A stretch of 34,254 nt of DNA from an uncultured Pelagibacteraceae bacterium (GTDB lineage Bacteria > Pseudomonadota > Alphaproteobacteria > Pelagibacterales > Pelagibacteraceae): NCBI GenBank assembly GCA_902543665.1, contig CACBZI010000004.1, forward strand, positions 1 to 34,254, written 5' to 3'. Within the stretch, counting starts at the first letter, position 1. The number at the start of each line of letters is the position of its first letter. Both the position numbers and the translations under genes were made by a program. The notes under the pieces were generated by a model. That model did no database searches, was not told where the DNA came from, and was given only the letters and a program-made list of their open reading frames with translations. Below, piece after piece: positions 1-7,750 of the stretch.

Positions 1-289
1 TATATTCTTTCGTTCCATCAATAGGATCAACTAACCAAAAAATTTTTGAATTATTTTTTTTTTTTAAATCAACTGTTTCTTCAGAAATAATTGGTATATT
101 AGGGGTCAAATCTGCAATTTTTTCTGAAATAACCTCATTTACTCTTAAATCCCCATTACTTACTGGAGATCCATCTTGCTTTATCTCTATTTTTAAGCCT
201 TTTTCATAAAGTCTTAAAGACTCCTCTCCAGCTTTATTAAATGTATCTATTAATCCTTCAGCTATTTTTTTTAATTCGACTTTATCCAC
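1..289 (-). CDS. cysQ: 3'(2'),5'-bisphosphate nucleotidase / inositol monophosphatase family protein, N-terminal part (truncated by window edge)
   Basis: Reverse-strand translation [54 protein letters not shown]...FWLVDPIDGTKEY; the DPIDGTKEY motif is typical of the CysQ/IMPase family. GTG start at 289; TTG at 295 is an alternative. Confidence 0.85.
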   Translation of the reverse strand, partial: MDKVELKKIAEGLIDTFNKAGEESLRLYEKGLKIEIKQDGSPVSNGDLRVNEVISEKIADLTPNIPIISEETVDLKKKNNSKIFWLVDPIDGTKEY

Positions 290-455
290 TTTCAACTTTC
301 TCTAAATTTACGTTTTCGATATTTATTACTCTTTTTCCAAAATTTTCAAAATTGACTGTTACTTTTTTACCTATAATTGATTGAACTTGACCAATCCCCC
401 ACTCGGTTTTAGCAGGATTTTTAACGTAATCACCTGGTTCAAAATCAATAAGCAT
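282..455 (-). CDS. DUF3553-like small protein (57 aa), not in the supplied ORF track
   Basis: Reverse-strand translation [57 protein letters not shown]; matches the GDYV.P...EWGIGQVQS...KVTVNFE pattern of DUF3553. Stop overlaps the cysQ GTG start (GTGGATAA). Confidence 0.8.
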   Translation of the reverse strand: MLIDFEPGDYVKNPAKTEWGIGQVQSIIGKKVTVNFENFGKRVINIENVNLEKVESG

Positions 456-494
456 TATGGAAAAAAAATTGTAAATATATTATACACTTTAATA

Positions 495-1622
495 ATGAAT
501 TCTCTAGGAATTAATAAACCAAAAAAGGAAACTAAAGTAGTTGTAGCAATGTCTGGTGGCGTGGACTCTTCAGTTGTAGCTGCTCTTATGAAAGAGGAGG
601 GATACGACGTTACAGGCATTACTTTAAAACTTTATGATGACTCAAAACAGTCAAAAGAAGGTAGGCAATGTTGTGCTGGGCAGGATATAATAGATGCCAA
701 AAGAGTTTCAGAAAAAATTAATATCAGTCACGAAATTTTATATTACCAAAAAAAATTTAAGTCTAAAGTTATAGACTCTTTTATTGATAGCTACGCAGCT
801 GGAGAGACCCCGATACCATGTGTTCAGTGTAATCAAACAGTAAAGTTTAGAGATTTATTTAAATATGCCAAAGATTTAAAAGCTGATGCATTAATAACTG
901 GGCACTACGTGACAAGAATTCAAAAAAATGGACATGCAAATATGTATAGGGCTAAAGATTTTAATAGAGACCAAAGTTATTTCCTATTTAGTACAACTCA
1001 AGAACAGCTTAATTATCTAAGATTTCCTTTAGGTGAAATCGATAAATCTGAAACAAGATCTATCGCTAAAAAATTAAATTTAAATGTTGCTGATAAACCA
1101 GATAGTCAAGACATATGTTTCGTTCCAAATGGGGATTATAGTTCTGTGATTAAAAAATTTAGACCAGAGTCATTTAAAAAAGGGGATATAATTAATCTTA
1201 AAGGAGAAAAAATTGGCGAACACCAAGGAATAATTAATTTTACTATAGGTCAAAGAAAAGGACTTAAAATTTCAAATAAAACACCACTTTATGTAGTAAA
1301 TATTAATGCTAATGAAAATAAAGTTATCGTAGGGAGTAAAGAAAATTTAGAAATTAAAGAAATTAAACTAAGAGAACTTAATATTCTTGCAAGAAAGGAA
1401 GAATTTGAAAAAGCTATTAAAATAAAAGTAAGATCAACTGGCAGACTTTTAAATGCGAAAATAAATTTAAAAAATGATAGTGCTAAAGTACAAATTTTAG
1501 ATAAAGAAACAGGTATTTCTCCAGGCCAAGCATGTGTTTTTTATTCTAAAGATTCTTATGGGGATAAAGTTTTAGGAGGCGGTTGGATTGATACGACTTT
1601 TAATAATAAGTTATCCACTTAG
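495..1622 (+). CDS. mnmA: tRNA-specific 2-thiouridylase MnmA
   Basis: [36 protein letters not shown] motifs, [24 protein letters not shown]. Track start 381 probably too early: it overlaps the DUF3553 gene; ATG at 495 ([11 protein letters not shown]) preferred. Confidence 0.95.
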   Translation: MNSLGINKPKKETKVVVAMSGGVDSSVVAALMKEEGYDVTGITLKLYDDSKQSKEGRQCCAGQDIIDAKRVSEKINISHEILYYQKKFKSKVIDSFIDSYAAGETPIPCVQCNQTVKFRDLFKYAKDLKADALITGHYVTRIQKNGHANMYRAKDFNRDQSYFLFSTTQEQLNYLRFPLGEIDKSETRSIAKKLNLNVADKPDSQDICFVPNGDYSSVIKKFRPESFKKGDIINLKGEKIGEHQGIINFTIGQRKGLKISNKTPLYVVNINANENKVIVGSKENLEIKEIKLRELNILARKEEFEKAIKIKVRSTGRLLNAKINLKNDSAKVQILDKETGISPGQACVFYSKDSYGDKVLGGGWIDTTFNNKLST

Positions 1623-1692
1623 TTAACAGCCTATAATAAGACACGAATAAAGTGATTACAGTTTCTAACTAGTTATGTTTTAATATTATTAA

Positions 1693-1862
1693 TTAAGAGG
1701 CAACTCTTAACTGGCCATTTAAGGAAAAACCGAGAGGTTCAAGCTTAAAGGGCAGAAAGATGAACCTAGTAGCGCTAGAATAGTTCATCGGGATGGCTTG
1801 GCGGTAGCGCCTAAAACGACGAGCCAAAACTACTAAATTTCTGGGCGAAAGCCTAGAAATTT
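1693..1862 (+). ncRNA. Candidate structured ncRNA of unrecognised family
   Basis: Hand-folded stems: 1693-1699/1704-1710 (loop GCAA); 1714-1723/1744-1753 enclosing 1728-1731/1736-1739 (loop GAGA); 1759-1765/1783-1789; 1794-1798/1822-1826 enclosing 1800-1803/1808-1811; 1835-1846/1851-1862 (loop GAAA). Locally GC-richer, no convincing ORF. TATAAT at 1632-1637. Confidence 0.65.
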
Positions 1863-2562
1863 AAGTGGTTCTTCTCCAAAAAAATCTTGAAAATAAATAA
1901 AATAGAATAACTCCTACGAAATAATTCCATTCTAACATATGTTTAAAATGAGTATTTCCTTTGGTTATTAAAGTGGGCAAACTTAGAATTGCTGTTGCAA
2001 CTAAAATACTTACAAGCAAAATTTTCATTATTAATATTTTTTTTACTACAAATTTTTCTAATTTTTTCTTTAATTTATAAAAATGATAAACTAAGTAACC
2101 TTGCGCGATAAGCTCAAACAAAATAAATAAAACTAATACTATTCTTCTAAATAATTTATAAACTTGAATATCAAATTTTATTCCTAAAAATATTGAATGA
2201 ATTGCTAAAAAAATTGCTGAAAGAATTCCAAAAATTTTGAATTTAAAATTTATCTTTGTTTCATATAATTTATTTACAAGATCATTATTATTCTTCCAAT
2301 AATAATACAAAAGAAAAGACGTTAAAATCATTGAAGGTTTAAAAATTAAATATTGTGGGAAAGTTCTAGAAGCTCTGCTAATAGATAGGCTTCCATCTAT
2401 ATATGGAATAGAAAAACCGGATCTACCAATTTGGTCTACTGCAAATATAGTATCATGTAAAAATTCGGGGTTTTGTGAAATAAAAAGACATAAATTTATT
2501 GCAGTTAATGGAATAAAAAAAATCCATATACTCAATTTTCGGATTTGAGTTATTTCATACAT
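1861..2562 (-). CDS. Multi-pass membrane protein, possibly Frag1/DRAM/Sfk1-like
   Basis: 233 aa ORF with several hydrophobic helices; family assignment tentative from FPQYLIFKPSMILTSFLLYYYW and overall layout. Confidence 0.7.
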   Translation of the reverse strand: MYEITQIRKLSIWIFFIPLTAINLCLFISQNPEFLHDTIFAVDQIGRSGFSIPYIDGSLSISRASRTFPQYLIFKPSMILTSFLLYYYWKNNNDLVNKLYETKINFKFKIFGILSAIFLAIHSIFLGIKFDIQVYKLFRRIVLVLFILFELIAQGYLVYHFYKLKKKLEKFVVKKILIMKILLVSILVATAILSLPTLITKGNTHFKHMLEWNYFVGVILFYLFSRFFWRRTT

Positions 2563-2576
2563 AAATATTTAAATGA

Positions 2577-2660
2577 TTATTTTTTTTTGTTTCTTTTTCT
2601 AGCTCTTCTTTTTTTTGAGCCGATTTTTCTTCTACCACGGTGCTTTTTTGGGTAACCCAT
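2577..2660 (-). CDS. 27-aa very basic micro-protein (ribosome- or RNA-associated candidate)
   Basis: Reverse-strand ATG...TAA encoding MGYPKKHRGRRKIGSKKRRARKRNKKK, preceded by strong SD (taaaggaggcaaaaatATG). Below track length cutoff. Confidence 0.7.
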   Translation of the reverse strand: MGYPKKHRGRRKIGSKKRRARKRNKKK

Positions 2661-2731
2661 ATTTTTGCCTCCTTTATATTTTTAGTTTATATAAAACTTA
2701 AAAGCTATTTGAATTCAAATATACTTATTTT

Positions 2732-3928
2732 ATGAAAAAGTCTACAACGACATTCTTAAAACATCCTACGAAAGACGTATCCAATAGATCTGCTAATCCT
2801 CCAGTAATTAGGGCTTCAACAATTCTATTTGACACTATGCAAGAGCTATATAGACATGAGAGAAAAATTAAAAATCATCAAAAAATAAGTCATTATAGTT
2901 ATGGTCGTTATGGTAGTTCAACTACTATTGAACTTGAAAATATTTTAAAAGAATTAGAAAAAGCCTACCATGTATTTCTAACAGGAACGGGTTTTGGTGG
3001 TGTAGCGCTAGCATTAATGAGTTTATGTAGACCAGGAGATGAAATTTTGGTTTCAGATAATGTTTATGGTCCAACAAAAGAAATTTCAGAGAAACTTCTA
3101 AAAGAATTTAATATTAATGCAATTTTTTATAATCCAGACTCTTTTGAAGATTTAAAAAATAAAGTCTCAAAAAAAACAAAAATGATTTTAGTTGAAAACC
3201 CTGGTAGCAATACATTTGAGTTTCAGGATTTATCTAAAATTGTAAAATTAGCAAAAAAGAAAAGAATATATACTTTTCTTGATAATACGTGGGGTACACC
3301 TTTATATCTTAAGCCTTTAACAATTGGGTTTGACATGTCTTTTTCATCAGCAACAAAATATTTTTCAGGACACTCAGATGCTATGGGCGGTTCGTTGGCT
3401 GTAAATAAAAAAGTTTTCAAACAAATAATGTTTTTTTATAGACTTTCAGGATATAGAATGTCAGCTGATGAAGCTTATCTAATCATAAGAGGGCTAAGAA
3501 CTTTAGATACTAGATTAAATCAACATTATCAAAATACAAAATTAGTTATTAACTTTTTAAAAAAGCAAAAAAAAATAAGCGAAATTTTATATCCATACAA
3601 ACCATCAACTAAAAATTATAAATTATGGAAAAAATATTATTCAGGTGCGTCAGGATTATTATCGATTGTAATTAAAAGTAAAAAAAAATCTTCTGTGATT
3701 AAATTTGTTAATTCATTAGAATTATTTGGAATAGGATATAGCTGGGGAGGTTTTGAAAGTCTTGCAATATTACAAGAGCTAAGATCAAAAAATAAGGACG
3801 AATACTTAAAAGGTAGAAAATATTTTAGATTTGATAAAGACGAACATATTGTAAGATTACATATTGGATTAGAAGATCCTCAAGATTTAATTAATGATTT
3901 AAGAAATTCTTTAAGGTACATAAAGTAG
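2732..3928 (+). CDS. metC: Cystathionine beta-lyase / trans-sulfuration PLP enzyme
   Basis: Cys/Met metabolism PLP family: SYGRYGSSTTIELE, NVYGPT, VENPGSNTFE, LDNTWGTPLYLKPLTIGFDMSFSSATKYFSGHSDAMGG, HIGLEDPQDLINDL. Confidence 0.88.
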   Translation: MKKSTTTFLKHPTKDVSNRSANPPVIRASTILFDTMQELYRHERKIKNHQKISHYSYGRYGSSTTIELENILKELEKAYHVFLTGTGFGGVALALMSLCRPGDEILVSDNVYGPTKEISEKLLKEFNINAIFYNPDSFEDLKNKVSKKTKMILVENPGSNTFEFQDLSKIVKLAKKKRIYTFLDNTWGTPLYLKPLTIGFDMSFSSATKYFSGHSDAMGGSLAVNKKVFKQIMFFYRLSGYRMSADEAYLIIRGLRTLDTRLNQHYQNTKLVINFLKKQKKISEILYPYKPSTKNYKLWKKYYSGASGLLSIVIKSKKKSSVIKFVNSLELFGIGYSWGGFESLAILQELRSKNKDEYLKGRKYFRFDKDEHIVRLHIGLEDPQDLINDLRNSLRYIK

Positions 3929-5148
3929 TGAAAAAATTTTTTCCTAATAATTTAGCTTTGATTGTTTTGGCATCAGCATGTTTTGTAATTTTGATTTCTA
4001 TGGGTCTCAGGCAAACTTTTGGTCTTTTTTTTGATGCTTTTGAAGATAGCTTAAGTGTCACAAGAACAGAATTCGGATTAGCAATTGGAATTCAAATGTT
4101 ATTCTGGGGAATATTTGCTCCTATTTTTGGATTATTAGCAGATAAGTTTGGAGGAAATAAAGCTGTATTTCTTGGATTTGTTATATTCGCTTTAGGTATC
4201 TTCATGTTGTATTCTGGGCCAAACACTGGAATTTATTTTCAGTTGGCCCTTGGAGTTTTAATTGGTATTGCTTTAGGAGCTACAGCAATTGGAGTTCCAG
4301 TTTCAGAAGTTGGCAAACATTTTCCAAACGAGACTAGAACTATCGCGACAGGGATAGTTACTGCGGCAGCTTCAATAGGATATTTTTTGTCCCCTCTTTT
4401 AACTAAATACAGCTTAGTAGAATTTGATTGGGAGCAAACTTTAAAGTATTTTATGATTTTTATAGTTATTGGTCTTCTAGCCTCACTTTTTTTATTTCCT
4501 TCCAAGACAATTATTAATTCGTCTCAAGCAGACAGAGACCAAACTTTTTTTTCAGCAATCAAAGAAGCATTTTCTCACAAAGGATATGTGCTTTTGGTTT
4601 TAGGCTTTTTTGTTTGTGGTTTTCAAATAACTTTAGTAGGAACTCATATTCCTGGATATATGCAAGATAGAGGTATGGCTGGATGGTCTGCTACTATTAT
4701 TTTAGCATTGATTGGATTTTTTAACATTTTCGGCACTTTGGGCATGGGTTATCTTGGTACAAGGTATAAGAAAAAGAATTTGTTAAGTATTCTTTATTTT
4801 TTGAGGGCGGTTAGCATCTGCATTTTTATTTTTTCTCCACCATCAATGCTAAACTCCATAATTTTTGGAGTAAGTTTTGGACTGTTGTGGCTTTCAACTG
4901 TTCCTCCTACCAACGGAATAGTCGCGCAAATTTTTGGTACAAAATACTTAAGCACTTTGTTTGGTATAGTATTTTTATGTCACCAGTTTGGCGCTTTTGC
5001 CGGAGCTTTTCTCGGTGGTTATTTTTATGACAACTATGGAAGTTATGATTATGCGTGGTATATGGCTATAGCTTTATCTTTATTTGCTACTATAGTTCAT
5101 TATCCAATAGATGAGAGAAGAGTTGATCGTGTGAATAACACTATCTAA
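3928..5148 (+). CDS. MFS transporter (OFA/monocarboxylate-type)
   Basis: 12-TM-like MFS protein, SMGLRQTFGLFF and GLLADKFGGNKAVFLGF motifs; GTG start overlapping the metC stop. Confidence 0.85.
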   Translation: MKKFFPNNLALIVLASACFVILISMGLRQTFGLFFDAFEDSLSVTRTEFGLAIGIQMLFWGIFAPIFGLLADKFGGNKAVFLGFVIFALGIFMLYSGPNTGIYFQLALGVLIGIALGATAIGVPVSEVGKHFPNETRTIATGIVTAAASIGYFLSPLLTKYSLVEFDWEQTLKYFMIFIVIGLLASLFLFPSKTIINSSQADRDQTFFSAIKEAFSHKGYVLLVLGFFVCGFQITLVGTHIPGYMQDRGMAGWSATIILALIGFFNIFGTLGMGYLGTRYKKKNLLSILYFLRAVSICIFIFSPPSMLNSIIFGVSFGLLWLSTVPPTNGIVAQIFGTKYLSTLFGIVFLCHQFGAFAGAFLGGYFYDNYGSYDYAWYMAIALSLFATIVHYPIDERRVDRVNNTI

Positions 5149-5168
5149 GGTTGTATTCTGAGTCCCAA

Positions 5169-5190
5169 AGTGAATCAAAAGTGAATCAAA
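5169..5190. repeat. Tandem direct repeat (AGTGAATCAAA)x2 followed by partial acGTGAAC
   Basis: Two perfect 11-nt copies at 5169-5179 and 5180-5190. Confidence 0.9.
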
Positions 5191-5289
5191 ACGTGAACAT
5201 TTAAAATACTCAACTAAAAAGTGTGGATAATTTTTTCCTTAAATAATTTATAAATAAGAAGTAGTCTTTAAATAAACAAAAGGAGTATT

Positions 5290-5961
5290 ATGTTTTCAAA
5301 AAAATTAGGTACAAAATTAGATAAGTTTCACTTATTAAAACACCCATTTTATCAAATTTATTGGAACGAGGGAAAATTAAACAGAGAGATTATAAAAGAT
5401 TATGCTGAACAATATTATCAGCATGTTAAAGCGTTTCCAAGATACATCAGCGCTACACACTCTATTTGTGAAGATATCGAAAAAAGAAGAATACTTTTAG
5501 AAAATTTACAAGATGAAGAGAACAAAGATGGGGATCACCCAAAACTTTGGAAGAACTTTGCTAAAGCTCTAGGAGCTAAAGAAAGAGATATTGAAAAAGT
5601 AAAACTTGATTGGTTTACAAAAGATATGATTGATAATTTCTTTTCTCAGGCAAGAAAATCGTACGCAGAAGGTCTTGCTTCTTTATATACCTATGAAAGA
5701 CAAATACCAGAAATTGCTGAAACAAAGATACAAGGATTAAAAAAATTCTATGGGGTTAGCTCTAAAGAAGGACTTGAATTCTTTGAAGCACATAAATCAG
5801 CAGATGTAATTCATAGAGCAGAATGCGAAAAGTTATTAGATGGATTATCAAATGAGGAGCAGGAGAAAGCTGAAACTGCATCTTTATTGACTGCAAGATA
5901 TCTTTGGAACTTCTTAAGCGGAATGACTTCTAAGCATAAACTGCAAACAATAGCAGCTTAG
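5290..5961 (+). CDS. CADD-type (TenA/PqqC-fold) diiron protein; putative self-sacrificing pABA synthase
   Basis: Close motif match to Chlamydia CADD: HPFYQIYW, YAEQYYQHVKAFPRYISATHS, DEEN...HPKLWKNFAKALGA, SLYTYERQIPEIA, FFEAHKSADVIHRAECEKLL. AGGAG SD upstream. Confidence 0.85.
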   Translation: MFSKKLGTKLDKFHLLKHPFYQIYWNEGKLNREIIKDYAEQYYQHVKAFPRYISATHSICEDIEKRRILLENLQDEENKDGDHPKLWKNFAKALGAKERDIEKVKLDWFTKDMIDNFFSQARKSYAEGLASLYTYERQIPEIAETKIQGLKKFYGVSSKEGLEFFEAHKSADVIHRAECEKLLDGLSNEEQEKAETASLLTARYLWNFLSGMTSKHKLQTIAA

Positions 5962-5984
5962 AGCTTAAATACTTAAGTTTTTTA

Positions 5985-6365
5985 ATGAAAAACGATAACC
6001 ACGTTTGGGATAACAAACATCCTACTGCTCAAATGCTGGGGCGATGGCAACCTTGGCACGCTGGGCATCAAAAACTATTCGAAGAAACTTTAAAAAAGAC
6101 CGGGCAAGTCAATATTATGGTTAGAGATGTAAAAGGTGTTGATGACAACCCTTTTGATTTTGAAACAATTAAAAAAAATATTTTTGAAGCACTTAAAGAT
6201 TATAAAAATAGAATTCAAGTTACTTTAGTGCCAAATATTACTAATATTTGTTATGGAAGGGGAGTTGGTTATAAAATTGAAGAAATTGTATTGGACGAAA
6301 AGACACAACAAATTTCAGCAACTAAAATAAGAGAGCAAATGAGAAAAGAGGGCAAACTTAAATAG
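5985..6365 (+). CDS. Small cytidylyltransferase-like nucleotidyltransferase
   Basis: HxGH-fold signature GRWQPWHAGHQKLFEE and C-terminal ISATKIREQM. Confidence 0.75.
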   Translation: MKNDNHVWDNKHPTAQMLGRWQPWHAGHQKLFEETLKKTGQVNIMVRDVKGVDDNPFDFETIKKNIFEALKDYKNRIQVTLVPNITNICYGRGVGYKIEEIVLDEKTQQISATKIREQMRKEGKLK

Positions 6366-6417
6366 ATGAGAAATGTTCTCACTTGACCTCTTTTGATCAA
6401 ACCTTTAAGAGTCGTTT

Positions 6418-7209
6418 ATGCTATCAACTAATCCTTTTGCAGATCTAGCTACAGTCATTCCAGCTTTTCTAATGCAATATTTTGTTATCGCTATGGTTCT
6501 TTTAATTATAGTTGGAACTGGTTTAGATATGTTACATAAAAAAAATGTAATTTATTTTTTTAGAAACGCTCAAAAAGCAAAAAAATCTGCTAAAAATGAG
6601 TTAACTACAGGAAAAAAAACAGCAGTAATTTTAAAAACAGTAGTGCATGATATTGGAACTACATCGGAATTGGGTTGGGGAAAAAGAAGGCTGGCACATG
6701 TCTTAGGAATGTACGGAACAATATTATTCTGGATAGGCTCAGCTGTTTTAATTTTTAAATACTCCGACGGAACTGTTGCCCCCTCTTACATCCCAATTGT
6801 TTGGCACTTAGGGGCTATAATGACTTGTCTAGGAGGTTATTGGTTTTGGTTTTTCTTAAGAGTTGACGTATCTGCAGAAGCTCATCCTTGGTATAGAATT
6901 ATAACTGCTGATTTATTTGTTTTAGCATTATTAGCTTGTGCAACTTTTGGAATAGCCTGGTCGTTTACTCAATCAGCTGGCATGAGTATTATAAGTTACA
7001 TTTTTTTCACTCTTTTTATTGTTTCTAATATATTTTTATTTGGTGGAGTTTATTGGTCTAAATTTGCACATATGTTTTACAAACCTGGAGCAGCAATTCA
7101 AAAAAATTTAGCAGAAGCCGATGGCTCAAGAGACAATTTGCCCCCTCCTGCTGATGCTCCTAAGCAATTTGGTTTAGGAATTAAAAGGGAAGAGCCAAAA
7201 CATTATTAA
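6418..7209 (+). CDS. aprM: AprM-like membrane protein associated with adenylylsulfate reductase
   Basis: Multi-TM protein directly upstream of aprB-aprA; KTVVHDIGTTSELGWGKRRLAHVLGMYGTILFWIGS; position matches known aprM-aprB-aprA arrangement. Confidence 0.82.
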   Translation: MLSTNPFADLATVIPAFLMQYFVIAMVLLIIVGTGLDMLHKKNVIYFFRNAQKAKKSAKNELTTGKKTAVILKTVVHDIGTTSELGWGKRRLAHVLGMYGTILFWIGSAVLIFKYSDGTVAPSYIPIVWHLGAIMTCLGGYWFWFFLRVDVSAEAHPWYRIITADLFVLALLACATFGIAWSFTQSAGMSIISYIFFTLFIVSNIFLFGGVYWSKFAHMFYKPGAAIQKNLAEADGSRDNLPPPADAPKQFGLGIKREEPKHY

Positions 7210-7279
7210 GATTTATGAAATTTAAAACTAGATTAAATCAAAATACTATTATAGAAAATTTGAAGGGAGAAAATAAATA

Positions 7280-7750
7280 ATGTCTACTTTTGTTTACATG
7301 ACAAGATGTGATGGTTGTGGCCACTGTGTTGATATTTGTCCTTCTGATATAATGCATATAGATGAAACGATCAGAAGAGCTAAAAACATAGAACCAAATT
7401 TTTGTTGGGAATGTTATTCTTGTGTTAAAGCGTGTCCTAATCACGCAATCGATGTAAGGGGATATGCAGATTTTGCTCCAATGGGGCATAGTGTTAGAGT
7501 GAGAAGAGAAGAAGAAAAAGGAACTATTTCATGGAAAATAAAGTTTAGAAATGGCACTGAAAAAAATTTCGTTTCACCTATTACAACAAAACCATGGGGA
7601 AAATTTATTCCAAAACTCGCAGAGGGTGACAAACCAAGACAAGGTGAAATGAATTCACAAGTTTTATACTCTGAGCCTGAAGGTTTGGATACTAAAAAGG
7701 ATTTACCAACTATTAGCAAAGACTCATTTAAAAAAGAAGTTTATTATTAA
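7280..7750 (+). CDS. aprB: Adenylylsulfate reductase beta subunit
   Basis: Two [4Fe-4S] clusters: CDGCGHCVDICPSDIM and CWECYSCVKACPNHAIDVRGYADFAPMG. Confidence 0.95.
   Translation: MSTFVYMTRCDGCGHCVDICPSDIMHIDETIRRAKNIEPNFCWECYSCVKACPNHAIDVRGYADFAPMGHSVRVRREEEKGTISWKIKFRNGTEKNFVSPITTKPWGKFIPKLAEGDKPRQGEMNSQVLYSEPEGLDTKKDLPTISKDSFKKEVYY

Noticed and set aside
1611-1637. TTATCCACT plus TATAAT near the mnmA end as part of a replication origin
   Set aside because: Only isolated DnaA-like 9-mers are seen (also 5222-5230) with no cluster, no dnaA/parAB neighbourhood; expected occasionally in AT-rich DNA.
1693-1862. tmRNA, RNase P RNA, SRP RNA or tRNA for the structured region
   Set aside because: No tag reading frame, no GAGGAAAGUCC-type or GGAAGGAAGCA motifs, no cloverleaf; GGTTCAAG alone is not enough for a tRNA T-arm.
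3223-3420. Minus-strand 65-aa ORF antisense to metC, and similar shadow ORFs (e.g. 4239-4505, 7238-7489, 7441-7719, 11274-11537, 31186-31473, 32198-32419)
   Set aside because: They lie inside strongly supported genes on the other strand and their translations look like non-protein-like mirror frames.
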